A stretch of DNA of 64,000 nucleotides from Microbacterium croceum (GCF_023091245.1 NZ_JAHWXN010000001.1:2356001-2420000), one strand, 5' to 3'. Positions 8,834-17,752 are shown, numbered from the stretch's first letter. Notes: generated by a model not told the origin, from the letters alone. A program made the numbers and translations.

Positions 8834-8937
8834 TCGACGGACCCGACATCGGTTTCCTGACGCGGGAGCACCGTTCGGAGCGGTGCGGCGACCGATGGGA
8901 GTCGTCAGGCCGTCGGCGGTGTGCGCCCTCGTTCGTG

Positions 8938-9804
8938 TCAGGCCGGGACGACGACCGTCTTCTCGGTGGTCAGCGCCGGCGTGGTGTTCACGGTGAGTGT
9001 GACCGTGTACGTACCCGGCTCGACGCCGAGGTTGTCGTTCGAGAAGACGTCCTCATGATGTTGAGGGGCGTCGACCGACGCGCGCCCGCTGATCGCAGTC
9101 GGCCCGGTGTCGAAGACCGGCTCCGCGACGCCTGCTCGGCGGATCGTGAGCCCCCATCCGAAGAGGTAGGAATGTGCGGTGTCCGAGCCGGTGTACCCGA
9201 TCGCCACCCCCCAGGGCAGCAGCGCACGGTTGAGATTCTCCGGGGCAGGTGCGACGTAGTCGGCGTCGAGCTGGAGCGTCAGATCCTCGCGAGCCGGAAC
9301 CGGCGGCTGCGCCAGGGGCAGAGCGAGCCGGATCTCAGACCAGGTGTCCTTCGTCAACGCAGGAGTGGAGACGGTGATCGTCGCACGGTACGTGCCGGGC
9401 GGCGTGGCGGAGGTGTCGAATGTCCCACCGGTCGTCCAGGTGTCGCCCCGCGCGATGACCGCAGTGCCGGAGTCGACCAGGATCGGAGCGGCGCTGTCGT
9501 CATAGCGGTTCACCAGGTGGATGGCCCATGTGAAGGTCGCCGTCGCCGGGTCGTCGCTGACGAAGGTGGTGTATTCGATGCCGGCGCTGTAGGTCAAGGG
9601 GCCCGTGAACTGGTCCGGAACCGCGAGTGCTGCCGTGATGGACGGCGTGAAACTCCGCGCGCCCGCTCCGGCGGATGCTGCAGCGAGGGGAATCGCAACC
9701 GCTGCGGCGACGACGGGCGCGGCCCACACCGCCGTCTTGACGAATGTGCGCCTCGGGAGGCCGGTGACCGGACGTGGGGAAGAAGTCGACGCGTCGAGGT
9801 TCAT
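8938..9804 (-). CDS. Tat-exported protein with duplicated beta domain, function unknown
   Basis: A 288-residue protein. Residues 1-50 form a twin-arginine signal: LPRRTFVKTA near residue 18, then a long hydrophobic Ala/Val stretch ending around ASAGAGA. The mature part looks like two copies of one beta-sandwich domain, each ending in a near-identical strand pair: PGTYRATITVSTPALTKD and, about 120 residues later, PGTYTVTLTVNTTPALTTE. No catalytic motif, membrane anchor or LPxTG was found. ATG 9804 was chosen as it puts the RR motif 18 residues from the start. Confidence 0.75.
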   Translation of the reverse strand: MNLDASTSSPRPVTGLPRRTFVKTAVWAAPVVAAAVAIPLAAASAGAGARSFTPSITAALAVPDQFTGPLTYSAGIEYTTFVSDDPATATFTWAIHLVNRYDDSAAPILVDSGTAVIARGDTWTTGGTFDTSATPPGTYRATITVSTPALTKDTWSEIRLALPLAQPPVPAREDLTLQLDADYVAPAPENLNRALLPWGVAIGYTGSDTAHSYLFGWGLTIRRAGVAEPVFDTGPTAISGRASVDAPQHHEDVFSNDNLGVEPGTYTVTLTVNTTPALTTEKTVVVPA

Positions 9805-9931
9805 AGCAGGATTACAGCACGCTCGTCGCGCGGGCCGGAAATCGTCGACCGCCAGACGCGCACAGAACCGCCACACCCTGCAAGGAGTGCGCGGGACGGG
9901 CATTTCGCGAGTCGACTGCGTTCTCAGGCGT

Positions 9932-10007
9932 TGGTCCCCTCGGCGCGACTCGAACGCGCAACCGACGGATTAGAAGGCCGTTGCTCTATCCATTGAGCTA
10001 CGAGGGG
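9932..10007 (-). tRNA. tRNA-Arg (TCT)
   Basis: The minus strand gives a cloverleaf with acceptor stem CCCCTCG/CGAGGGG, D stem GCTC/GAGC, anticodon loop CTTCTAA (anticodon TCT, reading AGA/AGG) and T arm GCGCGTTCGAGTCGCGC. CCA is encoded at 9934-9932. The last anticodon-stem pair (31:39) is a C-T mismatch. Confidence 0.93.
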
Positions 10008-10205
10008 GCGTGACTAGGCTACCCGGCGACCGGACTTCAGCGGTACTCGAAACGTCGGCGCCACGAGTGTCGGCATCGTGAACAAGGCGGTGACGGCCGC
10101 GCCGCCGTCACGTGGACCTGTGGCCAGCAGCCGTGCGCCCTCACCCCGGGTGACGCCACTTCTCATTCGGGCACAGGTGACCCCCGTACTGGCAACGCTC
10201 CGTAC

Positions 10206-10475
10206 TCAGGAGTAGCGCAACGCGGCGACCGCGTCGTCCACGCGCCAGAATTCTCCGATGATCCGGAACGTTCCCGTCGCCAGGTGCAATCGCTCGGCGC
10301 GATAGCGGAGTCCGAGCGGATCGGCGACGATGCGGAGATGTCCGAGCACCTTCGCTGTCCTGTCTTGGACGCGCCAAAGGTGATCGGCGGCGCGAACCAG
10401 ATGCTCGCGCGATGAGGACAGACGAGGTGTTGCGAAGGGTACCTCGGGCAATGACGTGATCTGGATGTCGGACAT
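10206..10475 (-). CDS. Small conserved-looking protein, function unknown
   Basis: An 89-residue protein with a good Shine-Dalgarno site (AAGGAG, about 7 bases before the ATG). The sequence is rich in Arg, Leu and Val, with a C-terminal segment TGTFRIIGEFWRVDDAVAALRYS that looks like alternating beta strands. No family is recognised. It diverges from the SSB paralogue and shares its 190-base upstream region. The flanking 10008-10205 holds nothing that I could identify. Confidence 0.6.
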   Translation of the reverse strand: MSDIQITSLPEVPFATPRLSSSREHLVRAADHLWRVQDRTAKVLGHLRIVADPLGLRYRAERLHLATGTFRIIGEFWRVDDAVAALRYS

Positions 10476-10668
10476 GGGATTCTCCTTCCGCTATCGAACA
10501 TATGACCGACCTCCGACATTCGCCCGGCGCCGGAATCAGAGGCCTTCCTGCACGTCACTGTGTGCTGACGGCTTCTCCACCGATCGCGTGGTCGGCGGAC
10601 CTGTCGTCGCTCTCGAGCGCGCACTCTGGGTGCACGCCGGGCGATGTCCCGGGAACGAAGGAGAAATG

Positions 10669-11175
10669 ATGACCGAAGTACTCACCGTCGTGGGTAGAGT
10701 CGCGACCGATCCGGTGCGCGGCCAGACCCGCGGAGGGATCGCCGTGACGAATTTCCGCCTCGCGAGCACGCACCGCCGGCTTGATCCGGTGACGCAGACC
10801 TGGGTCGATGGCGAGACGAACTGGTTCTCGATCGCCGCTTTCCGACAGCTGGGAGAACACGCGAAGGCGTCGCTCCGCTGCGGCGATAGCGTGATCGTGA
10901 CGGGGCGACTGAAGATCCGCAACTGGGAGAGCAACGGCAAGCACGGCACGAGCGTCGACATCGAGGCCGACGCGATCGGACATGATCTGCGGTGGGGGAC
11001 GACGGCATATCTGCGTACACCGCGCGCCTCGGCGGCTGAGAGCCAGGCCCGCACGCCCCCGGAGCCGGAACCCGATTCGCACGCAGAGCTGCACGAATCA
11101 GACATCGCCATGCCGCTCACGTCCGCATGGGACGGACTGCCGGGAGCGGTCGATTCCGCGGAGCTGTCGCACTGA
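10669..11175 (+). CDS. ssb: Single-stranded DNA-binding protein paralogue
   Basis: A 168-residue protein with an OB fold in the first 105 residues: LTVVGRVATDPV, then WVDGETNWFSIAAFRQLGEHA and SVIVTGRLKIRNWE. The replicative SSB normally ends in an acidic DDDIPF-like tip; this one ends GAVDSAELSH after a Pro/Glu-rich linker, so it is probably a secondary SSB (as SsbB in Streptomyces) rather than the main replication protein. GAAGGAG precedes two tandem ATGs; spacing favours 10669 over 10666. Confidence 0.88.
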   Translation: MTEVLTVVGRVATDPVRGQTRGGIAVTNFRLASTHRRLDPVTQTWVDGETNWFSIAAFRQLGEHAKASLRCGDSVIVTGRLKIRNWESNGKHGTSVDIEADAIGHDLRWGTTAYLRTPRASAAESQARTPPEPEPDSHAELHESDIAMPLTSAWDGLPGAVDSAELSH

Positions 11176-11186
11176 GCGCAGCCGTC

Positions 11187-11220
11187 GTTGCGCCCCGCGG
11201 GCGAACAGGCGGGGCGCAAC
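11187..11220 (+). terminator. Hairpin after ssb
   Basis: GTTGCGCCCCGC and GCGGGGCGCAAC form a perfect 12-bp stem with a 10-base loop, 11 bases past the ssb stop. No T-run follows; the next promoter (TAGACT at 11239) begins downstream. Confidence 0.7.
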
Positions 11221-11238
11221 GGGGGATTCAGGGCCACG

Positions 11239-11244
11239 TAGACT
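11239..11244 (+). promoter_or_regulatory. Predicted -10 element for the lipoprotein gene at 11251
   Basis: TAGACT followed by 6 bases (CGGGTC) and the GTG start, giving a leaderless arrangement. Confidence 0.5.
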
Positions 11245-11250
11245 CGGGTC

Positions 11251-11742
11251 GTGTTTCGACGATCGGGATCTCCTGCACGACGCGCTATCACCGTGCCGGG
11301 TGCAGCGGCAGTGCTGCTCCTCACGCTTGCGGCCTGCGCTCCGACCGAGGTGGAGCCTCCGACCAGCGCCTCACCCGCGCCGACGGTCACACCGACGGAC
11401 TCGGCCCCGACGTTACAGCCTGATGGCAGCGCCGCTGACAATCTCCCGGTGTTCACCGCCGTGGCGGAGGCAGTCTGGTCGACCGACCAGCGCGGAGCGG
11501 GCCGCGCCTACATCGACGCGTTGATCGCCGCGGGATTCGATAGAGAAGCCATGCAAGTCACCCAGGACACCTCCACGGTGGGCAACCCCGCTGAGAGCAT
11601 CCAGTTCTCGGTGCGGTGGGGGGAGAAGGAGTGTCTGATCGGACAGGTCGGCCCCTCGACCGGGCAGGTCGTCACTGCGGTGATGCCGCAGTTGGCGGAA
11701 GGGCGCTGCCTGATCGGAACCACACGCTCGATCGACTGGTGA
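11251..11742 (+). CDS. Small lipoprotein (DUF6993-like)
   Basis: A 163-residue protein with a lipoprotein signal: a basic start, a hydrophobic stretch and lipobox LTLAAC with the lipidated Cys near residue 29. A Pro/Thr/Ser-rich linker follows, then a compact domain beginning LPVFTAVAEAVW and containing ECLIGQVG and GRCLIG with two Cys that could form a disulfide. It resembles the DUF6993 domain of Microbacteriaceae; the function is unknown. Confidence 0.8.
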   Translation: MFRRSGSPARRAITVPGAAAVLLLTLAACAPTEVEPPTSASPAPTVTPTDSAPTLQPDGSAADNLPVFTAVAEAVWSTDQRGAGRAYIDALIAAGFDREAMQVTQDTSTVGNPAESIQFSVRWGEKECLIGQVGPSTGQVVTAVMPQLAEGRCLIGTTRSIDW

Positions 11743-11805
11743 CCCCGTTCGGGGCCGGTAGGCTGGAGTGTCGATCTTCGACGCCAATAGAAGGAGCGGT
11801 TTTCG

Positions 11806-13485
11806 GTGGCTGAGTACATCTACTCGATGGTTCGTGCGCGTAAGGCGGTGGGCGAGAAGCTCATCCTCGACGACGTCACGATGGCATTCCTCCCCGGAGC
11901 GAAGATCGGCATGGTCGGCCCCAACGGCGCCGGTAAGTCGACGATCCTCAAGATCATGGCGGGTCTCGACACTCCGTCGAACGGTGAGGCGAAGCTCTCT
12001 CCCGGGTTCAGCGTCGGCATTCTGATGCAGGAGCCCGAGCTCGATGAGTCCAAGACCGTGCTGGAGAACATTCAGGACGGGATCGCGATCAAGGCCAAGG
12101 TCGACCGCTTCAACGAGATCTCGGCACTCATGGCCGACCCGGACGCGGACTTCGATGCGCTTCTGGCCGAGATGGGCGGTCTGCAGGAGGAGATCGATGC
12201 CGCAGACGGCTGGGACCTCGATTCCCAGCTGGACCAGGCCATGGATGCCCTCCGCACCCCGCCGGGCGACGCTGCGATCGCTCCGCTTTCCGGTGGAGAG
12301 AAGCGACGCGTCGCGCTCGCGAAGCTGTTGCTGCAGAAGCCCGACCTGCTGCTCCTCGATGAGCCCACCAACCACCTTGACGCCGAGAGCGTGCTCTGGC
12401 TCGAGCAGCACCTGCAGGCATACAAGGGTGCGGTGATCGCGATCACCCACGACCGGTACTTCCTCGACCACGTCGCCGAGTGGATCGCTGAGGTCGACCG
12501 CGGTCGTCTCATCGGTTACGAGGGCAACTACTCGACCTACCTGGAGAAAAAGGGCGAGCGCCTCGAGATCCAGGGCAAGAAGGACGCGAAGCTCGCGAAG
12601 CGCCTCAAGGAGGAGCTCGACTGGGTGCGCTCCAGCGCGAAGGGCCGCCAGACGAAGTCGAAGGCGCGACTCGCTCGATACGAGGAGATGGCATCGGAGG
12701 CGGAGCGGACCCGGAAGCTCGACTTCGAGGAGATCCAGATCCCCGCCGGTCCTCGTCTCGGCAGTGTCGTGATCGAGGCCAAGAACCTGCAGAAGGGGTT
12801 CGACGATCGAGTGCTGATCGACGGATTGAGCTTCAGCCTGCCGCCGAACGGCATCGTCGGCGTCATCGGCCCGAACGGTGTCGGAAAGACGACCCTGTTC
12901 AAGACCATCGTCGGACTGGAACCGCTCGACGGCGGCGACCTGAAGATCGGCGAGACCGTCAAGATCAGCTACGTCGACCAGTCGCGCTCCAACATCGATC
13001 CGAACAAGACGCTGTGGGAGGTCGTGTCCGATGGGCTCGACTACATCACGGTCGGCAAGACCGAGATCCCGTCGCGTGCGTATGTGTCGAAGTTCGGTTT
13101 CAAGGGACCGGACCAGCAGAAGAAGGCCGGTGTGCTCTCCGGTGGTGAGCGCAACCGCCTGAACCTGGCGCTCACGCTGAAGGAGGGTGGCAACCTGCTC
13201 CTTCTCGACGAGCCGACCAACGACCTGGATGTCGAGACGCTCAGCTCGCTCGAGAACGCACTGCTCGAATTCCCCGGTTGCGCGGTGGTCATCACCCACG
13301 ACCGGTGGTTCCTGGACCGCATCGCCACGCATATCCTCGCCTACGAGGGAACGGACGACGCTCCCGCCAAGTGGTACTGGTTCGAGGGCAACTTCGAGTC
13401 CTACGAGGAGAACAAGATCGAGCGCCTCGGCCCGGATGCCGCGAAGCCTCACCGCTCCACTCACCGCAAGCTCACGCGCGACTGA
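11806..13485 (+). CDS. ettA: Energy-dependent translational throttle protein EttA (ABC-F)
   Basis: A 559-residue soluble ABC-F protein with two nucleotide-binding domains and no membrane part. Walker A GPNGAGKST occurs near residue 39 and GPNGVGKTT near residue 359; each domain has an LSGGE-type signature and a DEPTN Walker B. The inter-domain linker is the charged PtIM helix pair that reaches the ribosomal P-tRNA. EttA binds the E site and gates the first peptide bond according to the ATP/ADP ratio. GTG start with AAGGAG upstream; TAGGCT at 11759 may be its -10. Confidence 0.95.
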   Translation: MAEYIYSMVRARKAVGEKLILDDVTMAFLPGAKIGMVGPNGAGKSTILKIMAGLDTPSNGEAKLSPGFSVGILMQEPELDESKTVLENIQDGIAIKAKVDRFNEISALMADPDADFDALLAEMGGLQEEIDAADGWDLDSQLDQAMDALRTPPGDAAIAPLSGGEKRRVALAKLLLQKPDLLLLDEPTNHLDAESVLWLEQHLQAYKGAVIAITHDRYFLDHVAEWIAEVDRGRLIGYEGNYSTYLEKKGERLEIQGKKDAKLAKRLKEELDWVRSSAKGRQTKSKARLARYEEMASEAERTRKLDFEEIQIPAGPRLGSVVIEAKNLQKGFDDRVLIDGLSFSLPPNGIVGVIGPNGVGKTTLFKTIVGLEPLDGGDLKIGETVKISYVDQSRSNIDPNKTLWEVVSDGLDYITVGKTEIPSRAYVSKFGFKGPDQQKKAGVLSGGERNRLNLALTLKEGGNLLLLDEPTNDLDVETLSSLENALLEFPGCAVVITHDRWFLDRIATHILAYEGTDDAPAKWYWFEGNFESYEENKIERLGPDAAKPHRSTHRKLTRD

Positions 13486-13492
13486 GACCACG

Positions 13493-13987
13493 ATGAGCGA
13501 GTCGAACTTGACGCCAGGACCACGCCTGCACATTCCGATCCAGCTCCGCTGGGGGGATCTGGACGCGTTCAACCACGTCAACAACACCTCGATGCTCAAG
13601 CTTCTCGAAGAGGCTCGGGTCAGGGCGTTCTGGCGTGCAGGTCCTGGCGAGGAGGCGCCGTCGACCGCCGTGCTCGACTCCGGGATCGATGAAGGCATTC
13701 TGACGCTCATCGCGCGGCAGGAGATCGAGTACCTCGCGCCGGTGCCGTATCAGCGACGCCCGCTCGAGGTGCAGATGTGGTTCGGCAAGCTCGGCGGATC
13801 CAGTGTCGAGGTCTGTTACGAGGTGCACAACGACCCGAGCGTGACTCCCCGGGAGCTCTACGCTCGTTCGACTGCTGTGATCGTGCTCGTGGATGCCAAG
13901 ACGGGGCGGCCGACGCGCCTCACCCAGGAGATGCGTGACGTCTGGGAGCCGTTCGTCGGTCCCTCCATCACATACACCCACCGCTGA
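13493..13987 (+). CDS. Hotdog-fold acyl-CoA thioesterase (4HBT family)
   Basis: A 164-residue single-hotdog protein with the 4-hydroxybenzoyl-CoA thioesterase signature: LRWGDLDAFNHVNNTSMLKLLEEARV near residue 16 (in two parts, GDLDAFNHVNN being the core with the catalytic Asp). Such enzymes hydrolyse acyl-CoA esters; the chain is unknown. It starts 8 bases after the ettA stop and is probably co-transcribed. Confidence 0.87.
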   Translation: MSESNLTPGPRLHIPIQLRWGDLDAFNHVNNTSMLKLLEEARVRAFWRAGPGEEAPSTAVLDSGIDEGILTLIARQEIEYLAPVPYQRRPLEVQMWFGKLGGSSVEVCYEVHNDPSVTPRELYARSTAVIVLVDAKTGRPTRLTQEMRDVWEPFVGPSITYTHR

Positions 13988-14030
13988 GCGGAACCGCGCA
14001 CCCCGCATTCGGGAGCACGGCCGCGCGAAG

Positions 14031-14921
14031 CTACTCGGTGCCTTCGGGGACGCGGATCATGATCTCCTGAGCGACGCTCGCGACAAGCGCCCCCTCCTGG
14101 GTGAAGATCCGCCCCGTCGCGAGGCCGCGCCCGCCGCGCGCGTTCGGCGACTCCTGCACGTACAACAGCCACTCGTCGACGCGCGCCGGACGATGCCACC
14201 ACATCGCGTGGTCGAGACTCGCGACTTTGAGCCCGGGGAACGACCAGTACAGGCCATGCGCCCGCAGGATCGACTCCTGGATCGACATGTCGCTGAGGTA
14301 CGCGAGCGCTGCGCGGTGCAGCCGCGGGTCATCGGGAAGCGGCGCGCGCATCCGCATCCATACGCCCTGACGGGGTGTGCGTTCGGTGTCGTTCGCGAGA
14401 TAGAGCGGGTGCTCGACGTGGCGGATGTCGGCGGCGCGTTCGCTCAGCATGCGTCGTGCCCCTCCTGCGAGGCCGGGCACACGGTCCTCGTCCGGCTGCA
14501 GCGTCTCGGGCGCAGGCACGCCCGTCGGCATCGGCTCCGCGTGCTCGACTCCGGGGCCCTCGTCCTGGAACGAGGCGATCATCGAGAAGATCGGCACACC
14601 GTTCTGATAGGCCTGCGAACGCCGCGTCGAGAACGAGCGGCCGTCGTGGATGCGGTCGACGGCGATCGTGATGCCCTGACTCGCATCACCGGGACGCAGG
14701 AAGTAGCCGTGCATCGAATGCACGGCGCGATCCTCCGGTAGCGTGCGCTCGGCCGCGATGAGGCTCTGTGCGAGCACCTGACCGCCGTAAATCCGCCCCG
14801 TCGGCATCGGATGCGAGTCGCCGATGAAGATGTCCTCGGTCGTGCGGGCTCGCGTGAAATCGAGATCGAGCACCTCGAGAAGGCGCTCGACGCTGCGGAT
14901 CGCAGGGTTCTCCGTGCTCAT
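14031..14921 (-). CDS. tesB: Acyl-CoA thioesterase II (TesB)
   Basis: A 296-residue double-hotdog thioesterase that hydrolyses medium- to long-chain acyl-CoA. GRIYGGQVLAQSLIAAE near residue 44 and SMHGYFLRPGD mark the first fold; LDHAMWWHRP and the later ESPNARGGRGLATG region mark the second. I chose the ATG at 14921 because GAGAGG lies 7 bases before it; an ATG two codons earlier abuts the Shine-Dalgarno site. It converges with the 4HBT gene. Confidence 0.93.
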   Translation of the reverse strand: MSTENPAIRSVERLLEVLDLDFTRARTTEDIFIGDSHPMPTGRIYGGQVLAQSLIAAERTLPEDRAVHSMHGYFLRPGDASQGITIAVDRIHDGRSFSTRRSQAYQNGVPIFSMIASFQDEGPGVEHAEPMPTGVPAPETLQPDEDRVPGLAGGARRMLSERAADIRHVEHPLYLANDTERTPRQGVWMRMRAPLPDDPRLHRAALAYLSDMSIQESILRAHGLYWSFPGLKVASLDHAMWWHRPARVDEWLLYVQESPNARGGRGLATGRIFTQEGALVASVAQEIMIRVPEGTE

Positions 14922-14972
14922 GAACATCCTCTCGGCAGCCGCACATACGGCACCGTTGGTAGTTTAGAACGC

Positions 14973-15638
14973 GTGCCGCACCAGCTTCTCCTCTCCGACG
15001 CCGAGACCTCCAGGGACGTTCTCACGTTCGTCGGGAGGGCGGCTCGGATCACCGACGACGGGGTACGGCTTCAAGCCGCGGGCGGGGTGCTGGCGCTGAC
15101 CACGGCGGCGCTCGCGCCGCACGGACTGTTCGACCAGACGCCGACCGTGCTGGCGATGCGCATCGTGCACGCCGACCCCGAACTGCAGTGCGACATCGTG
15201 GTGAGCGCGCTCACGGCGGGTGATGACGAGCGCAGCCTCACCTTGCCGGAGACCGGGCTGTCTCCCGCCTGGGCCGGTGTCGCGCCGCCACGCTCCGACT
15301 GGCAGCCCCTGACCACTCTGGACGCCTCGGTGATCGCTCGACGCGCGCAGTGGGGCATCTCCGCCGTCGCCAGGGGAGCGACCCCCGGCGCCGGAGAGGA
15401 AGCTGTCCGTGCTCTGCGCGCGGCGATCTGGGGCGAACCCGATGAGGATCTCGCCGATCTGCCCCGCGGCATCGCCTTCGCCGCCGATGCGCTCGGGTTC
15501 ATCTCCGGAGAGGAGCGGGTGCCGGTGACGCGCTCCGGGCGATGGACGCGGCTGGCGTTCCGACGCGGACACGTTCTTGCGCGTGGACCGGTGGCCACGG
15601 GCCTCACCGCTGTCCGCGGCACCGGCGCATCCGAGTAG
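14973..15638 (+). CDS. Conserved hypothetical protein
   Basis: A 221-residue soluble protein that I do not recognise. It has no signal peptide or membrane segment. Strand-rich segments (GVRLQAAGGVLALTTAAL, TVLAMRIVHADPE) and a helical centre with many Ala and Arg are visible. The GTG start follows TAGTTT by 7 bases, which supports a real, leaderless gene. It converges with the FAD dehydrogenase operon 9 bases downstream. Confidence 0.65.
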   Translation: MPHQLLLSDAETSRDVLTFVGRAARITDDGVRLQAAGGVLALTTAALAPHGLFDQTPTVLAMRIVHADPELQCDIVVSALTAGDDERSLTLPETGLSPAWAGVAPPRSDWQPLTTLDASVIARRAQWGISAVARGATPGAGEEAVRALRAAIWGEPDEDLADLPRGIAFAADALGFISGEERVPVTRSGRWTRLAFRRGHVLARGPVATGLTAVRGTGASE

Positions 15639-15647
15639 CCGGCGCGA

Positions 15648-17306
15648 TCACCGCGCCGCCGCGCGACCCGCCTGGCGGCCGGAGAAGAGGCAGCCGCCCA
15701 GGAAGGTGCCTTCCAGCGCACGGTAGCCGTGGACGCCGCCGCCGCCGAACCCGCTGGCCTCTCCCGCCGCGAACAGACCGGGGATCACCTGGCCGTCCGA
15801 TCGGAGCGCACGCCCATCGAGGTCGGTGTTGATGCCTCCGAGGGACTTGCGGGTCAGGATGTGGAGCTTCACGGCCACCATCGGACCTGCCGATGGGTCC
15901 TGCAGGCGATGTGGTACTGCGGTTCGGATGAGCTTGTCGCCGCGGTATCCGCGCATCGAGCGCAGCATCCCGATCTGCGCGTCCTTCGAGAAGTCGTTGT
16001 CGATCTCGCGGTCGCGTGCGATCACCTCGCGGCGTACATTGTCGATGTCGAGCACTTCGCCGCCCGGGTGCTGACGCATCTGCTCCAACAGCGACTCGAG
16101 GTCGTTCTCGACGATGAAGTCGGCCCCCTCATCGAGGAACGCCTGCACGGGCCCGGTCGGCCCCTTCGCGAGACGGGACTTCACCAGCAGGCTGACATCC
16201 TTGCCGGTCAGATCCGGGTTCTGCTCGCTCCCGGAGAGCGCGAACTCCTTCTCGACGATCTGTCGCGAGGTCACGAACCACGAGTGGTCGTACCCCGTGG
16301 TGCGCAGATGGGCGAGCGTGCCCAGCGTGTCGAAGCCGGGGAAGAGCGGGACAGGCAGACGTGATCCGGTGGCATCCAGCCACAGAGAGGACGGTCCTGG
16401 CAGGATGCGGATGCCGTGCGAGGGCCACACGGGGTCCCAGTTCGTGATGCCCTCGACGTAGTGCCACATCCGGTCACCGTTGATCAACCGAGCGCCGGCT
16501 GCGGCGCTGACGGCGTGCATGGAACCGTCCACGTAGGCGGGCACGCCCGTGAGCATGTGCGCCGGGGGAGTGCCGAGCCGCTTCGGCCATGCCTCCCGCA
16601 CCAGATCGTGGTTTCCCCCGATGCCTCCCGACGCCACGATCGTCGCTCCCGCCGTGATCTCGAACTCTCCGATCTCCTCGCGGGAGGTCGGGACGCCGCG
16701 CTCGGCTCCGCTGGAGGTGAGGATCGCTCCGCGAGCTCCCGTGACGGCGCCGTCGGTGGTGATGAGCTCCGCGACCCGATGGCGGGGAAGGACCGTGACG
16801 CGCCCCTCGCGCTCTCCCTGCTCCACTGCGGCGGCGAACGGGGCGACGACACCGGGGCCGGTGCCCCACGTGATGTGGAAGCGCGGCACGGAGTTCCCGG
16901 GACCGATGGCGCCGTATCCACCGCGTTCCGCCCAACCCACGACCGGGAAGAAGCCCACACCGCGTTCGCGCAACCAGGCGCGCTTCTCGCCCGCCGCGAA
17001 CTGCAGGTAGGCCTCTGCCCACCGACGCGGCCACTCGTCCTCCGGGCGGTCGAAGGCGGCGTTGCCGAACCAATCCTGCGTCGCGAGTTCCACCGAGTCG
17101 CGGATGCCCATGCGTCGCTGCTCGGGGGAGTCGATGAAGAAGAGTCCGCCGAAGGACCACCAGGCCTGACCGCCCAGATTCGTGCGGGGCTCCTGGTCGA
17201 TCAGGATGACGCGGCGTCCGGCATCGAGCGCCTCAGCGGCGGCGACGAGCCCCGCCAACCCCCATCCGATCACCAGGACGTCTGTGGACAGGGGTGTTTT
17301 CGTCAT
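15648..17306 (-). CDS. FAD-binding dehydrogenase (fumarate reductase/KstD-like flavoprotein)
   Basis: A 552-residue flavoprotein. The FAD-binding Rossmann motif VIGWGLAGLVAAAEAL lies at residues 12-27, followed by the acidic IDQEP. GGQAWWSFGGLFF and the C-terminal GGINTDLDGRAL and GEASGFGGGGVHGYRALEG are typical of the FAD-binding dehydrogenase family (COG3573) near ketosteroid dehydrogenases. The oxidised substrate cannot be told. Its ATG overlaps the globin stop by one base, so it ends a coupled operon mscS-globin-dehydrogenase. Confidence 0.87.
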   Translation of the reverse strand: MTKTPLSTDVLVIGWGLAGLVAAAEALDAGRRVILIDQEPRTNLGGQAWWSFGGLFFIDSPEQRRMGIRDSVELATQDWFGNAAFDRPEDEWPRRWAEAYLQFAAGEKRAWLRERGVGFFPVVGWAERGGYGAIGPGNSVPRFHITWGTGPGVVAPFAAAVEQGEREGRVTVLPRHRVAELITTDGAVTGARGAILTSSGAERGVPTSREEIGEFEITAGATIVASGGIGGNHDLVREAWPKRLGTPPAHMLTGVPAYVDGSMHAVSAAAGARLINGDRMWHYVEGITNWDPVWPSHGIRILPGPSSLWLDATGSRLPVPLFPGFDTLGTLAHLRTTGYDHSWFVTSRQIVEKEFALSGSEQNPDLTGKDVSLLVKSRLAKGPTGPVQAFLDEGADFIVENDLESLLEQMRQHPGGEVLDIDNVRREVIARDREIDNDFSKDAQIGMLRSMRGYRGDKLIRTAVPHRLQDPSAGPMVAVKLHILTRKSLGGINTDLDGRALRSDGQVIPGLFAAGEASGFGGGGVHGYRALEGTFLGGCLFSGRQAGRAAAR

Positions 17307-17752
17307 CAGCTCTCCGTTGATTCCTGACGTGACCGGGCCTCGAGGGTCGGGCGTCCGTCGGCGGCGGCGCCGATGCCCGACGGCTCGAATGTGTTCACCA
17401 TGGCATAGGCCGCGCGCTCCAGGTAGTCCCAGAGCGTCGATTCGTGCAAAGGCGACAACTTCGCCTCATCGAGAGCGGTGCGCATGTGTCGCAGCCAACG
17501 ATCGCGGGCATCCGGATCGACGTGGAACGGCATGTGCCGCATCCGCAGACGCGGGTGTCCTCTGGTCTCCCCGTACGTGGTCGGTCCGCCCCAGTACTGC
17601 TCCAGGAACAGCAGGAGGCGCTCCTCGGCGGGGCCCAGATCCTCTTCCGGATACATCGGCTTGAGGACGGGGTCCAGCGCGACCTCGCGGTAGAACACCG
17701 AGACGATCTTCGCGAAGGTCTCGCGGCCTCCGACCTCTTCGTAGAACGTCAC
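17306..17752 (-). CDS. glbO: Group II truncated haemoglobin
   Basis: A 148-residue O-type truncated globin. VSVFYREV carries the B10 Tyr, LEQYWGGPTTY the CD1 Tyr, RMRHMPF the proximal F8 His, and DRWLRHM the G8 Trp that marks trHbO. Such globins bind oxygen or detoxify NO or peroxide. GTG 17752 overlaps the mscS stop as GTGA; its own stop touches the flavoprotein start. A C-terminal extension of about 20 residues follows the globin fold. Confidence 0.93.
   Translation of the reverse strand: MTFYEEVGGRETFAKIVSVFYREVALDPVLKPMYPEEDLGPAEERLLLFLEQYWGGPTTYGETRGHPRLRMRHMPFHVDPDARDRWLRHMRTALDEAKLSPLHESTLWDYLERAAYAMVNTFEPSGIGAAADGRPTLEARSRQESTES

Noticed and set aside
10008..10205. Possible short gene or mobile remnant between tRNA-Arg and the 89-residue gene.
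   Set aside because: No att-like repeat of the tRNA 3' end, no coding signal and no integrase is visible.
11413..13710. A 765-codon open frame on the minus strand opposite ettA.
   Set aside because: It is the mirror of a highly conserved ABC-F gene, has low-complexity Arg/Leu/Val/Glu composition and no family motif; long antisense frames are expected at this GC content.
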